A stretch of DNA of 64,000 bases from Lunatimonas salinarum. Lineage in GTDB: Bacteria; Bacteroidota; Bacteroidia; Cytophagales; Cyclobacteriaceae. The notes under the pieces were generated by a model, which saw nothing but the letters and a program-made list of their open reading frames with translations, did not search any database and was not told the origin of the DNA. The stretch covers positions 62,001-126,000 of the forward strand of contig NZ_JACVCV010000006.1 of NCBI RefSeq assembly GCF_017811155.1. The letters are read 5' to 3'. Made by a program: the position numbers and the translations under genes. Positions 8,801-15,629 of this stretch are shown here, in pieces (position 1 is the first letter of the stretch; each line of letters starts with the position of its first letter).

Positions 8801-9464
8801 TAGACAAACAACTCACGGAAGCCTGCAAAAGTTGGATTTGATAGGCTTTCCGAGCAGGCTCGCTTTTACTTAGGTTTTGAACAAAGTGGTACATAAACCT
8901 ATCTTTAAACCCTTCTACAAGGGCTTTTACCAATCCTTCCTGATGATCCGACCTGAATTCGGGAAGTTGAATTTTCTTCTTTTCAACAAGCATTTCAATA
9001 AATTCAGATGGGTTAAGTTCCTGGTTCTTCGTTAAAATTTCTTTGATTAATTTTTCATCGTTCAGAAATTTTAAAAGGGGTACAAAAAAATTTTGTTCTA
9101 TGGAATTTTGAAGGGTAAAATTTTCATCATAGGAAGGGATTTCAAATCCAAATTTGAGGGATTGCATTCGCCACCATGGAATATTTAGATGATTCCCTTC
9201 TATAAAATCCTTTTTTACTGATTCAATGGTTTGTTCTACGGCTTTCTGGAATGCTTTTTCTAGTTGTTGGTTTGGTTCCGTAATCCCTTCTTTGGAAAAA
9301 TGATGAGCCGAAATTCCTGCCAAAATATTAACCCCTGAATCTGTCAATGCTGTGAGAATACTGGCAATCCCTAATCCTGTCAGTGATGCACTTCCTCCTG
9401 TAGCAAAGGCATCAAGGAAAACGGCAGTCCCAAGGAAAAAACCTGCTTTTTTAGAAATAGCCAT
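5880..9464 (-). CDS. STAND-type P-loop NTPase with membrane-like N-terminus and about twelve 32-residue TPR-like repeats
   Basis: The product is about 1194 residues from the ATG at 9464 (a TTG six codons upstream is also open). In order: a hydrophobic, Gly/Ala-rich N-terminus (about 8-55) that could insert in a membrane; a charged helical region; a P-loop NTPase with Walker A GPGGAGKS at about 323-330 and a Walker B-like LIVFDY at about 370, followed by a VLLLERE strand typical of STAND ATPases; a helical linker; about eleven complete and one weak repeat of exactly 32 residues (consensus NNLAxLYQxLNRLEEAEKYYLKAIEKGD) encoded at about 6250-7400; and a unique C-terminal tail of about 130 residues. 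STAND proteins with repeat sensors are often signalling or anti-phage proteins. That role is inferred from architecture, AT-rich composition and position behind a tRNA. The family is otherwise uncharacterised to me. Confidence 0.8.
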   Translation of the reverse strand: MAISKKAGFFLGTAVFLDAFATGGSASLTGLGIASILTALTDSGVNILAGISAHHFSKEGITEPNQQLEKAFQKAVEQTIESVKKDFIEGNHLNIPWWRMQSLKFGFEIPSYDENFTLQNSIEQNFFVPLLKFLNDEKLIKEILTKNQELNPSEFIEMLVEKKKIQLPEFRSDHQEGLVKALVEGFKDRFMYHFVQNLSKSEPARKAYQIQLLQASVSCLSKIDKKIDGLLDYAEYYKISLLDIDQDIRIQNELLLKGFQKLQSEFLNQFSLKLISYRDKKIDIRDQFRFETLYTTFQGRINELNVLSDFLFDNRIFLFYAISGPGGAGKSRLANEFCLRAATSRWICGFCDKDKNSQFNWDSFKPIAPTLIVFDYIKGRKEEISKILESLSYLSEQNYFEYNVRVLLLEREFDEDLSRIIFTSKTRTHYFTYYQNGKEVPLHLAEMDEDDRWQIVLQVVKESNDPEVIDFLLSQKTAILRELEIQDPEKRPLFAFFSAVAIREGASITGWNTNDNLKFHLQRLEDKVWNQLDIWKDESSRLALKNLIWLAAVCEFLTFKDFERIKELPPFKRLGARWEEESFWKQLESLFRMENSESSEGKFPGLKPDLLAEFYISSHLSNLYEKPMFHSYLPILYNSVWNIRPERVWWMSFLTFSNFLDETFPGLNHYIKWVSETEILENHYVGMLFFNLAIHYQKQHRLEEAEEFYLNATRNGHIGAINNLALIYQELNRTKEAEEYYLKAIEKGDKLALNNLGILYQNLDRLEEAEKYYLKAIEKGYESSRINLTILYQIQNRMKEAEECCLIAIQKGVKGALNIIANLYQKLKRFEEAEKSYFKAVDNGDLLAYFNLAFLYFNQNKLVEAEKYYLLALESGDFGALNSLGVLYQKLNRLGEAEQYFLKAIKFGDFGALNNLAVLYQGQNRLKESEEFYLRAIETGQVGPLFGLAVLYQKLDRMLDAEKYYLKADEKGIIAAKFNLALLYEKLNRLEESKKYYLEAIEKDDVASLNNLALLYESQNRLGEAEKLYYKAIEKKYLIAYNNLAFFYWKKNQNKDFSWKLFEFYFEKNSRKTLNEYVQKLIISAWVKKPFYQENRSVIFRKITLNQPELIRNYLLIYYHDHSNFLRKELEGGELFNFFRKNYQVEYFAILYFSSPDDLSLKSIPLQLRKRFEELISDIREKRKFYNNIPTDNS
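6250..7400 (-). repeat. In-gene array of about twelve 96-bp (32-codon) TPR-like repeats
   Basis: The repeats keep a strict 32-codon period and recur with marks such as LYQ(K/E)LNRL, EAE(K/E)YYLKAIE and G(D/x)xxAL. Canonical TPR units are 34 residues and Sel1 units about 36, so this is a shortened TPR/Sel1-type unit. The copies have diverged in DNA but share codon stretches, which suggests growth and shrinkage by recombination. Confidence 0.8.
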
Positions 9465-9677
9465 AATTTTTATTTTGCTCAAAATAAAACCTTAGGAGCA
9501 AAATTCCCACTATTGAGGCTAAAAATCATCCTTTTAGCTTAGATATTTTCTCAGCAGATGTTAGATCTGTCCCAGTAGAATTAAAAAAAACTTAGCCCTA
9601 ATTTTTTGTGGTATAAATCCGGAATTAACTCTTTTTAATCTAAGTTAAATTATAAAAATAGCCCCAAAGGGCTTTTT

Positions 9678-10018
9678 CTAAGCTTTCGTCTTTCGAGCCT
9701 TACCGCCTTTCGGCTCAGCTACTTTTTTGCTGATATAGGCCGTATGGGTTGATTGGTCTGGCTCTTTTAGCGAGGCGACTTCAAATACCAAGTATTCGTT
9801 GCCATCGTAATCTACCAAGTGGTCTTTGAGGATTTCCTCCAATTTTTCCCTGGAGATGGACACCCGGATGATGTTTAGATCTTTGACCTGGGTTCCTTTG
9901 CCAATGTAAGTTTTTTAATGTGGATTTGATTTGCTTTTCAGCGGTCACATTGAATCTCGCAAATTTAATTATCCCAGATTGTGAAAAGCACGTCACCCTC
10001 GATTTCAAATTGTGACAT
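9678..10018 (-). pseudogene. Small gene broken by frameshifts, function unknown
   Basis: Three coding-looking pieces lie in three frames. MSQFEIEGDVLFTIWDN starts at the ATG at 10018 and stops at 9965. A second frame carries KFARFNVTAEKQIKSTLK. The third runs TYIGKGTQVKDLNIIRVSIS and on to a basic tail ending at 9678. The second and third pieces join cleanly if the run of six A at 9911-9916 (minus strand) loses one base, which points to a homopolymer indel. The last piece alone would be a 61-residue ORF from a GTG at 9863. I do not recognise the family. A sequencing error is an alternative to decay. Confidence 0.45.
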
Positions 10019-10620
10019 GACGTTTACTGTTTAAGGTTTGAAATTTGATTATGCCTAAGAAATCGGGGGCTGCGAGGATACCCAAGACAAGGGCCGGGCA
10101 AAAAAATTGCGGAAGGATTCCTCTGGAAAGCCCCATTTTTTTGACAGGCGAAGCGTACCATTGGCGGGTGGACCGCTGCTCCCATATTTGCATGGATCAT
10201 AATTCAAAACCGGGAACAGGATCGATTATGGCATTGAAAAAGCCGTTGAAAAAGGAAATAGGGTAGGGCTTAAATCGGAAGAAGGTGCTAGGGAATGGAA
10301 ACCAAGAGCAACTTTGGACTTCGTGGAAACGACAATGTAGTATACTTTTATTTTTTGCGGAACAAAACGGAACGACTGACGAACACCGCTTTACCTGCGT
10401 TGGGAAAAGCAAGTGTGGCACGGTATCGAATGCAGCTTTCCGGAATGGAGCAACGGGCTACTCTTGCTGTGTGGTGCAGGAAGTGGGTGAATGAAGAGAG
10501 TGAAGTACGAACAAACGGAATAAACCTACTGGAAGCACATGGATGTGGGCAGGGTGTACTTGGGGTGCATCAATTTAACTTTTTTTCATGATATTTGTTA
10601 GGTAATAATTTTCCTTGTTG
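10019..10620. other. Stretch without a convincing gene in the accessory island
   Basis: About 600 bp lie between the broken small gene and the papain-like gene. Several short plus-strand ORFs of 70-98 codons occur, but they overlap in different frames, lack a recognisable domain and have no good start context. One open stretch near 10210-10335 (IEKAVEKGNRVGL and following) looks vaguely coding but is closed by stops. I read the region as degraded sequence or intergenic DNA. Confidence 0.4.
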
Positions 10621-12117
10621 ATGAACACAAGTATTGAAATTGAGATTTCACCAATTGATGAAGTGGTCGAAGCTATCCTTGAAAAAATTGATGTTTTTTT
10701 CTTGAAGGATGTTGACGATAAATTCGTTTCGCCCGAAATTGAAACCGAGATTGCTAAACTGATAGATGAGCTGAAAGAGGATTTATATTGTGTAATTGAA
10801 TACCCATATGTTGATAAGGTTTACAGGGATAGTTATTACCACTACTATTCATCCAAGCATTATACCTATCAACGGGATTGTATCAGAGTTTCATTATTCA
10901 GCGGTGAAATTTCGCATAATGATTTTCTTGATCCGGGAAGGCATGGTGAACTGAACAATAAATTTCTGGGGTTCTTTGTACTACGGCCTACCATCAATGC
11001 TTTATTTGGAAGGTCAATGATTAACCCAAAAGCATTTGAGGGATATGGCTATAAAATTTGCAGCTGTAAAGCAGATTGCCTTGTTTATGGGGTGAAATTA
11101 GTTGTTGATGGATTTCCCCATAGTTCTCAGGATGGAGAAACAATCAAATGTGCTGAGACAACTATTTGGGCACTGATGGAATATTTTGGAAATAAGTATC
11201 CAGAGTATAAACCTGCCTTGCCTGCGAAAATTCATCAAGCACTTGAAAGATTTTCCTATCAGAGACAACTGCCTTCGAATGGTCTGACTATGGACCAGAT
11301 CTCTTTTGCATTAAAGGAGTTTGGGTTCGGGACAAGAATTTATGCTTTAGATGCTTATGGTAAATCGCTATACGAGATTATTGATAGTTATTTGGAATCA
11401 GGAATCCCGGTAATTGTTGGGTTGCAAAGCGGACATATTGGACATGTGATAATTGCCATTGGAAAGCATTATGGGAATACAAATGAATGGGAGGAGATTA
11501 AAAAAAGTCAGAAAGCAATAAAGGGGTCAGATATAGGTAGAATAGAAACAAGTTCAATACCTTCTCGATATGTGGTTCAGGATGACAATCTGATTCCATA
11601 CAGATTGATAAATTTGGAACGACCAGGTGAGCACTACAAGGATGAGGATTGCTCCAATTTTGAAATTGATTCGATTGTAGTTCCTCTATACCCAAAAATT
11701 TATCTTGAAGCGGTTGTTGCAAAGGAATTGGTAATTCAGGTATTAGGAGATGTGAATATTGGGTATGATTTTGGGCACGATTATGTGTTTAGATTTTATC
11801 TAACTTCCAGCAGATCATTCAAAAATCATGTGGCTAAAATTGCGGATCTGGACATTGGATTGAAGAATAACATCCTGATTACAAAGATGCCCAAATTTAT
11901 TTGGTGTGGTGAGATTTACACCCAAGATGAGTTTGATCATGCGGATAAAAAAGCAAATGGAATTGTTATTCTAGACGCAACTGAAGCTAATAAGGAGAGT
12001 ATTGATGCGCTGATCTTTGCGGGATACCCCGACAGGTGTGTTAGCCTGAATGAAAATAATTTTGTAACTTTACAACACCAGTTTCAAAACTTCCGTTACT
12101 TCGGTAATCTGAAATAA
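10621..12117 (+). CDS. Papain-like (C39-like) cysteine peptidase-fold protein
   Basis: The 498-residue product (ATG at 10621; two in-frame TTG codons precede it) has an acidic N-terminal region of about 160 residues, a central papain-fold segment and a C-terminal region of about 150 residues I cannot assign. The papain segment shows a candidate nucleophile Cys177 in IKCAETTIWALMEYFG, the C39-like spacer GLTMDQISFALKEFGF, and a candidate catalytic His275 in GHIGHVIIAIG. YVVQDDN follows and could supply the Asp/Asn. No signal peptide or membrane helix is seen, so it probably acts in the cytoplasm. The 62-residue gene begins 6 bp after its stop. The substrate is unknown. The gene is AT-rich like the rest of the island. 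Confidence 0.65.
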   Translation: MNTSIEIEISPIDEVVEAILEKIDVFFLKDVDDKFVSPEIETEIAKLIDELKEDLYCVIEYPYVDKVYRDSYYHYYSSKHYTYQRDCIRVSLFSGEISHNDFLDPGRHGELNNKFLGFFVLRPTINALFGRSMINPKAFEGYGYKICSCKADCLVYGVKLVVDGFPHSSQDGETIKCAETTIWALMEYFGNKYPEYKPALPAKIHQALERFSYQRQLPSNGLTMDQISFALKEFGFGTRIYALDAYGKSLYEIIDSYLESGIPVIVGLQSGHIGHVIIAIGKHYGNTNEWEEIKKSQKAIKGSDIGRIETSSIPSRYVVQDDNLIPYRLINLERPGEHYKDEDCSNFEIDSIVVPLYPKIYLEAVVAKELVIQVLGDVNIGYDFGHDYVFRFYLTSSRSFKNHVAKIADLDIGLKNNILITKMPKFIWCGEIYTQDEFDHADKKANGIVILDATEANKESIDALIFAGYPDRCVSLNENNFVTLQHQFQNFRYFGNLK

Positions 12118-12123
12118 AGCAAA

Positions 12124-12312
12124 ATGGCAAGCAAAAGAGTTAAAATATCATTCCAAACTGTTAATGACGGTAAGTACACTGTCATTAAGAACAGTGCAAT
12201 TGCCGAGACCAATCAACGGGTAAAAGCTGCCATGAAGGAAGTAGTCAGGGTTTACGAGAAGAAGGAAACCGAGTCGCAACAAAGTGCAGCCCTTCTTGTT
12301 CTAAACGCATAG
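12124..12312 (+). CDS. 62-residue protein paired with the papain-like gene
   Basis: ATG at 12124 follows the stop of the papain-like gene by 6 bp, so the two are probably cotranscribed. The product begins with a beta-strand-like MASKRVKISFQTVND, continues into a basic amphipathic helix and ends in a Ser/Gln/Ala-rich tail (SQQSAALLVLNA). I do not recognise a family. Its size and position fit a substrate, inhibitor or modifier of the peptidase; that is inference. Confidence 0.6.
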   Translation: MASKRVKISFQTVNDGKYTVIKNSAIAETNQRVKAAMKEVVRVYEKKETESQQSAALLVLNA

Positions 12313-12344
12313 AAATTATTAAAAATCAATATTTTAGCTATCCT

Positions 12345-12500
12345 TTAGATGCCTTTTTTTGTGCCTTTTTGTTCTTGGAACAATTCATTTATTACTTCAA
12401 CTGTCGTGTGAAGCGGAAGGTCCAATTGAAAAAAATCGGAAATAAGATCCAATTCAATTAGATCAATAAAAATACATGCATCAGTAACAGCAATTTTCAT
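12345..12500 (-). pseudogene. N-terminal fragment of a PIN-domain toxin
   Basis: A 51-codon ORF begins MKIAVTDACIFIDLIELDLI and continues through HTTVEVINELFQEQK before an early stop. This is the first beta-alpha unit of a PIN ribonuclease, with its first acidic catalytic residue in TDAC; intact PIN proteins have about 130-160 residues, so roughly two thirds is missing. Its ATG (12500-12498) overlaps the TGA of the upstream ImmA/IrrE fragment by one base, the translational coupling typical of toxin-antitoxin pairs. The remnant should be inactive. Confidence 0.7.
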
Positions 12501-12814
12501 CAAATGACTAGGTTCTCCTTTCTAAACTCCGCCAACTTCTGATTCTTCAATGCCGCTGCTTTGCTGATACTAATAAATTCTTCTGCCAGGGCCCTGAACA
12601 AGAGCTGGGAAAACCGATTCGAATGCTCTACACCTTCATATGCTACAGGTTCACTGGACCGGTATCCTAACTGGGTAAATACGATATAAAACTGTTTGAG
12701 GTAATTCTCAGAGATCAATCCAAGATCTTTGGCTCTGTAAACCAACGCCTGCATGGAAATCCCATATTGTTGTTTCATGGCCGAGAGTTCTTGAAAAGAT
12801 AGTTTTGACCTATT
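12500..12814 (-). pseudogene. C-terminal fragment of an XRE/ImmA-IrrE-type antitoxin
   Basis: The frame is open from 12814, and an ATG at 12778 gives 92 residues. MKQQYGISMQALVYRAKDLGLI is the hallmark of the region that follows the zinc-peptidase motif in ImmA/IrrE (COG2856) proteins. The N-terminal helix-turn-helix and the HExxH part are absent upstream, where the frame is closed by a TAA at 12817. Together with the overlapping PIN fragment it is the scar of an antitoxin-toxin operon. Confidence 0.65.
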
Positions 12815-13007
12815 TTATTTCTGACGCAAATTCATTTACCTTTCGGAATAGAGAATGAGCGGATTATAAATGCTTCTGAACAAATTCAGAATTTAATTCT
12901 TTAAAATGAAAGTATTATTGAAAATATACAAGTTTATTGATAACCATGATTGAGTGAATAGATAAAGTTTTAATGCTTATACGGTAGCTGTGACGAAAAT
13001 AGAACAG

Positions 13008-13559
13008 ATGTCAGAAACAAATAATGAGATGAATGATTTTTGGAATAGTAATTACTTAATTTCTTTTATAAAAGAAGAGGTTCAACGCCCTATTTTCAAA
13101 GTAGGCGAAACAACCTTAACTCCCAATGCAGAGAGTAAATACTTAATCAGGATAACAAGCAAATCAGAGGAGCAGTATCTTTCAAGTTTGGAATCGCAGC
13201 AAGCAAAAATCTTTGTGATCAAATCAGGCTCTGAATACATTTATGTAGGATATGCTTCGGATTCTATCCTCACTCGACTCTCAAAGGGATTGACAGATTC
13301 ACTCGGCAATTACTTTGTAAAAGAAGGTGAATTTGAATCTGTAGAACTGGATTTATATGTTTTTGAATTTCCGCTTCTTGTTGATTACACCAAAACCGAA
13401 ACAAGAAGTTATTACCAAATTATTCAATCTGAATTGATTTATTTAATCAAATCCGAAACCGGAAAATGGCCTACCCTTCAAAAACACATCAGCGTTTCGA
13501 GTTTAAATCAGGAAAAGGCTATTAAAATAGCTAGGGAGATGTTTGAAAAAGTAAAATAA
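13008..13559 (+). CDS. GIY-YIG-like nuclease-fold protein
   Basis: About 183 residues from ATG 13008; an in-frame GTG at 12990 would add six. The central part has KIFVIKSGSEYIYVGYA, matching the paired strands of a GIY-YIG core in a degenerate form, then a basic helix containing RLSKG (candidate catalytic Arg), and a later QIIQSELIYLIKSETGKWP with a Glu at the expected metal-binding position. The N-terminal 60 residues are unassigned. No neighbouring gene points to a partner. GIY-YIG domains occur in mobile-element, repair and defence nucleases; which applies here is open. Confidence 0.5.
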   Translation: MSETNNEMNDFWNSNYLISFIKEEVQRPIFKVGETTLTPNAESKYLIRITSKSEEQYLSSLESQQAKIFVIKSGSEYIYVGYASDSILTRLSKGLTDSLGNYFVKEGEFESVELDLYVFEFPLLVDYTKTETRSYYQIIQSELIYLIKSETGKWPTLQKHISVSSLNQEKAIKIAREMFEKVK

Positions 13560-13628
13560 TGGATTTAACATACTTTGCTAGTGGGATTTTCCTATCAGTG
13601 GAGATGTAAACCCTCTGCCTGGAAGAAC

Positions 13629-13647
13629 CACCTCAAAAGGTGTTTTT
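13629..13647 (+). terminator. Short hairpin with T-run after the GIY-YIG-like gene
   Basis: CACCT and AGGTG pair around a CAAA loop and are followed directly by five T. The stem is short, and the hairpin lies 70 bp past the stop codon. The remainder of 13560-13849 shows no gene. Confidence 0.4.
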
Positions 13648-13849
13648 GACGGCAATTTTAGCCTGTGCAGTCTTTTGATATACTGCTTTTAATACAAGAT
13701 TTGAACGATACATTTTAGGGGGCTAAACATTATTTTTCACCAAAGCTTCTGATTAGGTGGGTAAAGCTAGGTCAAATTTGATGAAGATTTAAAGGTTTTG
13801 GATGAGGGCGGTATTCTTCTTTTTATTGAAAACTGAATGATATCTTCCA

Positions 13850-14425
13850 CTAATCGGATGGCCTGACGGAATTTAGAGGGATATGATAGCCCGCAAAAAA
13901 TAGGAGTGGTGGAAGATTTTTGATGTCAGAGATGGATTGGGCAATCCGGAAGGACTCCTCAAAGGCATGGCTCCTAAATGGTAAAAGCAATCCGAAATCC
14001 CAGTATTGCCCGCGCCTCCGGTTGGAATTTAAGCGAAGTCCAGCGCCTGTACTTGGGCCACGGTAACTTTCCTGAAACCCGCCCACACCGGTAATCCGGA
14101 TTACTGCATTGTAACCGTACATTCCGGTAACAAAAAAAGTCGTTTGCTTTTGGCTGGGAAACGAATACATAAAACCCACATTGTAGCCTAGCGAAACCAA
14201 GTTGTACCCCAATCCTGCAAATAAGCCCAACTCGTCCACTGGATGATAGGTAAATCTTGATCCAAAGCCCCCGTAGAGGAGCCCTATGCCGCCACCGATA
14301 GAGGCGCTGCCTTGAGTTGAAGTGCCGTATTTTTCCCTGGCGTACGGCCTTTCCTGTTGGCCAAAGCACACACCATGGGCGACGAAAAGTAACCCTATTG
14401 CCAGTAAGCAGATACGATGTTGCAT
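13850..14425 (-). CDS. Predicted outer-membrane beta-barrel protein, unknown
   Basis: The ATG at 14425 is chosen because it puts a clear signal peptide (MQHRICLLAIGLLFVAHG, cleavage near FGQQ) at the N-terminus; the longer frame upstream looks non-coding. The mature 170 residues alternate hydrophobic and polar residues with many Gly and aromatic residues (GSASIGGGIGLLYGGFGSRF, GYNLVSLGYNVGFMYSF), as in small eight-stranded barrels of the OmpA/OmpW fold. No family can be named. It stands alone on the minus strand. Confidence 0.6.
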   Translation of the reverse strand: MQHRICLLAIGLLFVAHGVCFGQQERPYAREKYGTSTQGSASIGGGIGLLYGGFGSRFTYHPVDELGLFAGLGYNLVSLGYNVGFMYSFPSQKQTTFFVTGMYGYNAVIRITGVGGFQESYRGPSTGAGLRLNSNRRRGQYWDFGLLLPFRSHAFEESFRIAQSISDIKNLPPLLFFAGYHIPLNSVRPSD

Positions 14426-14600
14426 GTGTTTATAGTTGATTCTTACGTGGTCAGCACAAATCCTTGTTTGTCGGCAGACCGTCCTATCAGCAGGCGGGCA
14501 ATGCATTGCTAAGCGCCTTTAGTTAAGAGGATTGGATGTAAAGAGGACGAACGGTTTGAAGGACGCTTCATGCCGCCACTCGTTTTATTAAAATAGTGAA

Positions 14601-15158
14601 CTAGTCTATCGCATGTATGCTCGTTAATTGAGCAACGGTTTTTCCTTTGGATTTGTCGCTGGTATACTTTTCCAATCCGTTTTGGATAAAAAAGTCCATC
14701 GATTCCCTGTCTTCTGCTACTTTGGCGTCATCAAATACCATAGGCTGTTTTTTTAAAATCATCCTATTGACCAATTTCATTCGTTTCGTATCAGCGGGAT
14801 CGATGGGCAGTACTTTTACTGCGGCTTTTACGCCCCCTATGGTTGGCCTTACTTCAATAAAATAGGTTTTTCCGCCTTCCAGCGTGGCTTCGATGAAATC
14901 TCTGTTTTCCGAGGTTACCCAAAACAGGTGTTCCCCCGGTTCAACTTCGTATACGAAGTAATTGGGGCCTGAGAATTTTCCCAAATAGTGATTGCCATGA
15001 AAGTATTTGAAATTCACAAGAGCCCCTGTGCCGCTAACACGCATAAAGTAAACTTTGGCTTTGTCCGGGTTGGGATTATCGGTCTGCTGCGCATATACCG
15101 GAGATAGTGCGGTTAGAAGCCCTGATAAGAAAAGTAGGAGGAGTGTTGATTTTGACAT
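14601..15158 (-). CDS. DUF2846-like secreted protein
   Basis: About 185 residues from ATG 15158, giving a signal peptide ending PVYAQQ. The mature protein has the DUF2846 pattern: an opening KAKVYFMRVSGTG strand, GNHYLGKFSGPNYFVYEVEPGEHLFWV (a PEGA-like PGxH turn), then GGKTYFIEVRPTIGG. DUF2846 proteins are periplasmic or surface proteins of unknown role. The C-terminal 60 residues are charged and helical. The gene is probably monocistronic, with 175 bp to its downstream neighbour. Confidence 0.65.
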   Translation of the reverse strand: MSKSTLLLLFLSGLLTALSPVYAQQTDNPNPDKAKVYFMRVSGTGALVNFKYFHGNHYLGKFSGPNYFVYEVEPGEHLFWVTSENRDFIEATLEGGKTYFIEVRPTIGGVKAAVKVLPIDPADTKRMKLVNRMILKKQPMVFDDAKVAEDRESMDFFIQNGLEKYTSDKSKGKTVAQLTSIHAID

Positions 15159-15569
15159 TGGTCTGTTGTCGTGTTTAATGGGTGAAAACCGTGTGCTACG
15201 GAGGGCGGAGTGCAATACCGAAAAAAGCATGGACTTCTCTTTCGTAACGTCTAGGTTATGATAAATGTTTTGGTCTAAATTTTGGTGAAATATAGAGATT
15301 AATTTTGATTAAAAGATACACCAGGTGAAATAAAGTTGAAAATGAGAGGCTCGTTGTTGTTTTTGGAGAAAGCGGATTTTTCGGGTGAAAGTCAAACCAA
15401 TGTTTTTCACAAAAGACCCTACTTCCCAAGGGACATTGGCGTGGATATATGGTGGGGTACCGGATGATTAGTGCATGGAGGTCGCAAGCTTTCGATTGCT
15501 CTGCTAGGCGTTTCTTCAATTAAATTTTTGCGCCATAAAAGCATAGACGGAGTCTATTTCAGAAGCGGT
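15159..15569. other. Intergenic region between DUF2846 gene and the lipoprotein terminator
   Basis: This AT-rich stretch of about 410 bp should hold the minus-strand promoter of the DUF2846 gene. An 87-codon minus-strand ORF (15256-15519) has no signal, domain or codon bias that I would accept. No exact TAnnTTTG element was found. Confidence 0.4.
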
Positions 15570-15610
15570 AAAAAAAATCCCAAAAGAGCGGGGGTTATGC
15601 TCTTTTGGGA
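15570..15610 (-). terminator. Strong intrinsic terminator of the barrel-lipoprotein operon
   Basis: TCCCAAAAGAGC (15578-15589) and GCTCTTTTGGGA (15599-15610) form a perfect 12-bp stem with a 9-nt loop. On the minus strand the second arm is followed by at least seven T. It lies 20 bp past the stop of the last lipoprotein gene. Confidence 0.9.
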
Positions 15611-15629
15611 ATAATTTGCCCTTGGCAGG

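Noticed and set aside
9905-9920. A_AAA_AAC slippery heptamer that could drive programmed -1 frameshifting
   Set aside because: The -1 frame ends at a stop after about ten codons; joining the two coding pieces needs a +1 shift, so a base insertion fits better.
10045-10591. Overlapping plus-strand ORFs of 69-98 codons
   Set aside because: They lie in different frames over the same bases, have no recognisable domain, and no consistent start context; not supported as genes.
5643-13849. Search by eye for a duplicated tRNA-Ser 3' end, integrase, transposase or terminal inverted repeats bounding the island
   Set aside because: None was found; the island's right edge is therefore set by composition and gene content only.
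15256-15519. 87-codon minus-strand ORF
   Set aside because: No signal, domain or plausible codon bias; sits where a promoter region is expected.
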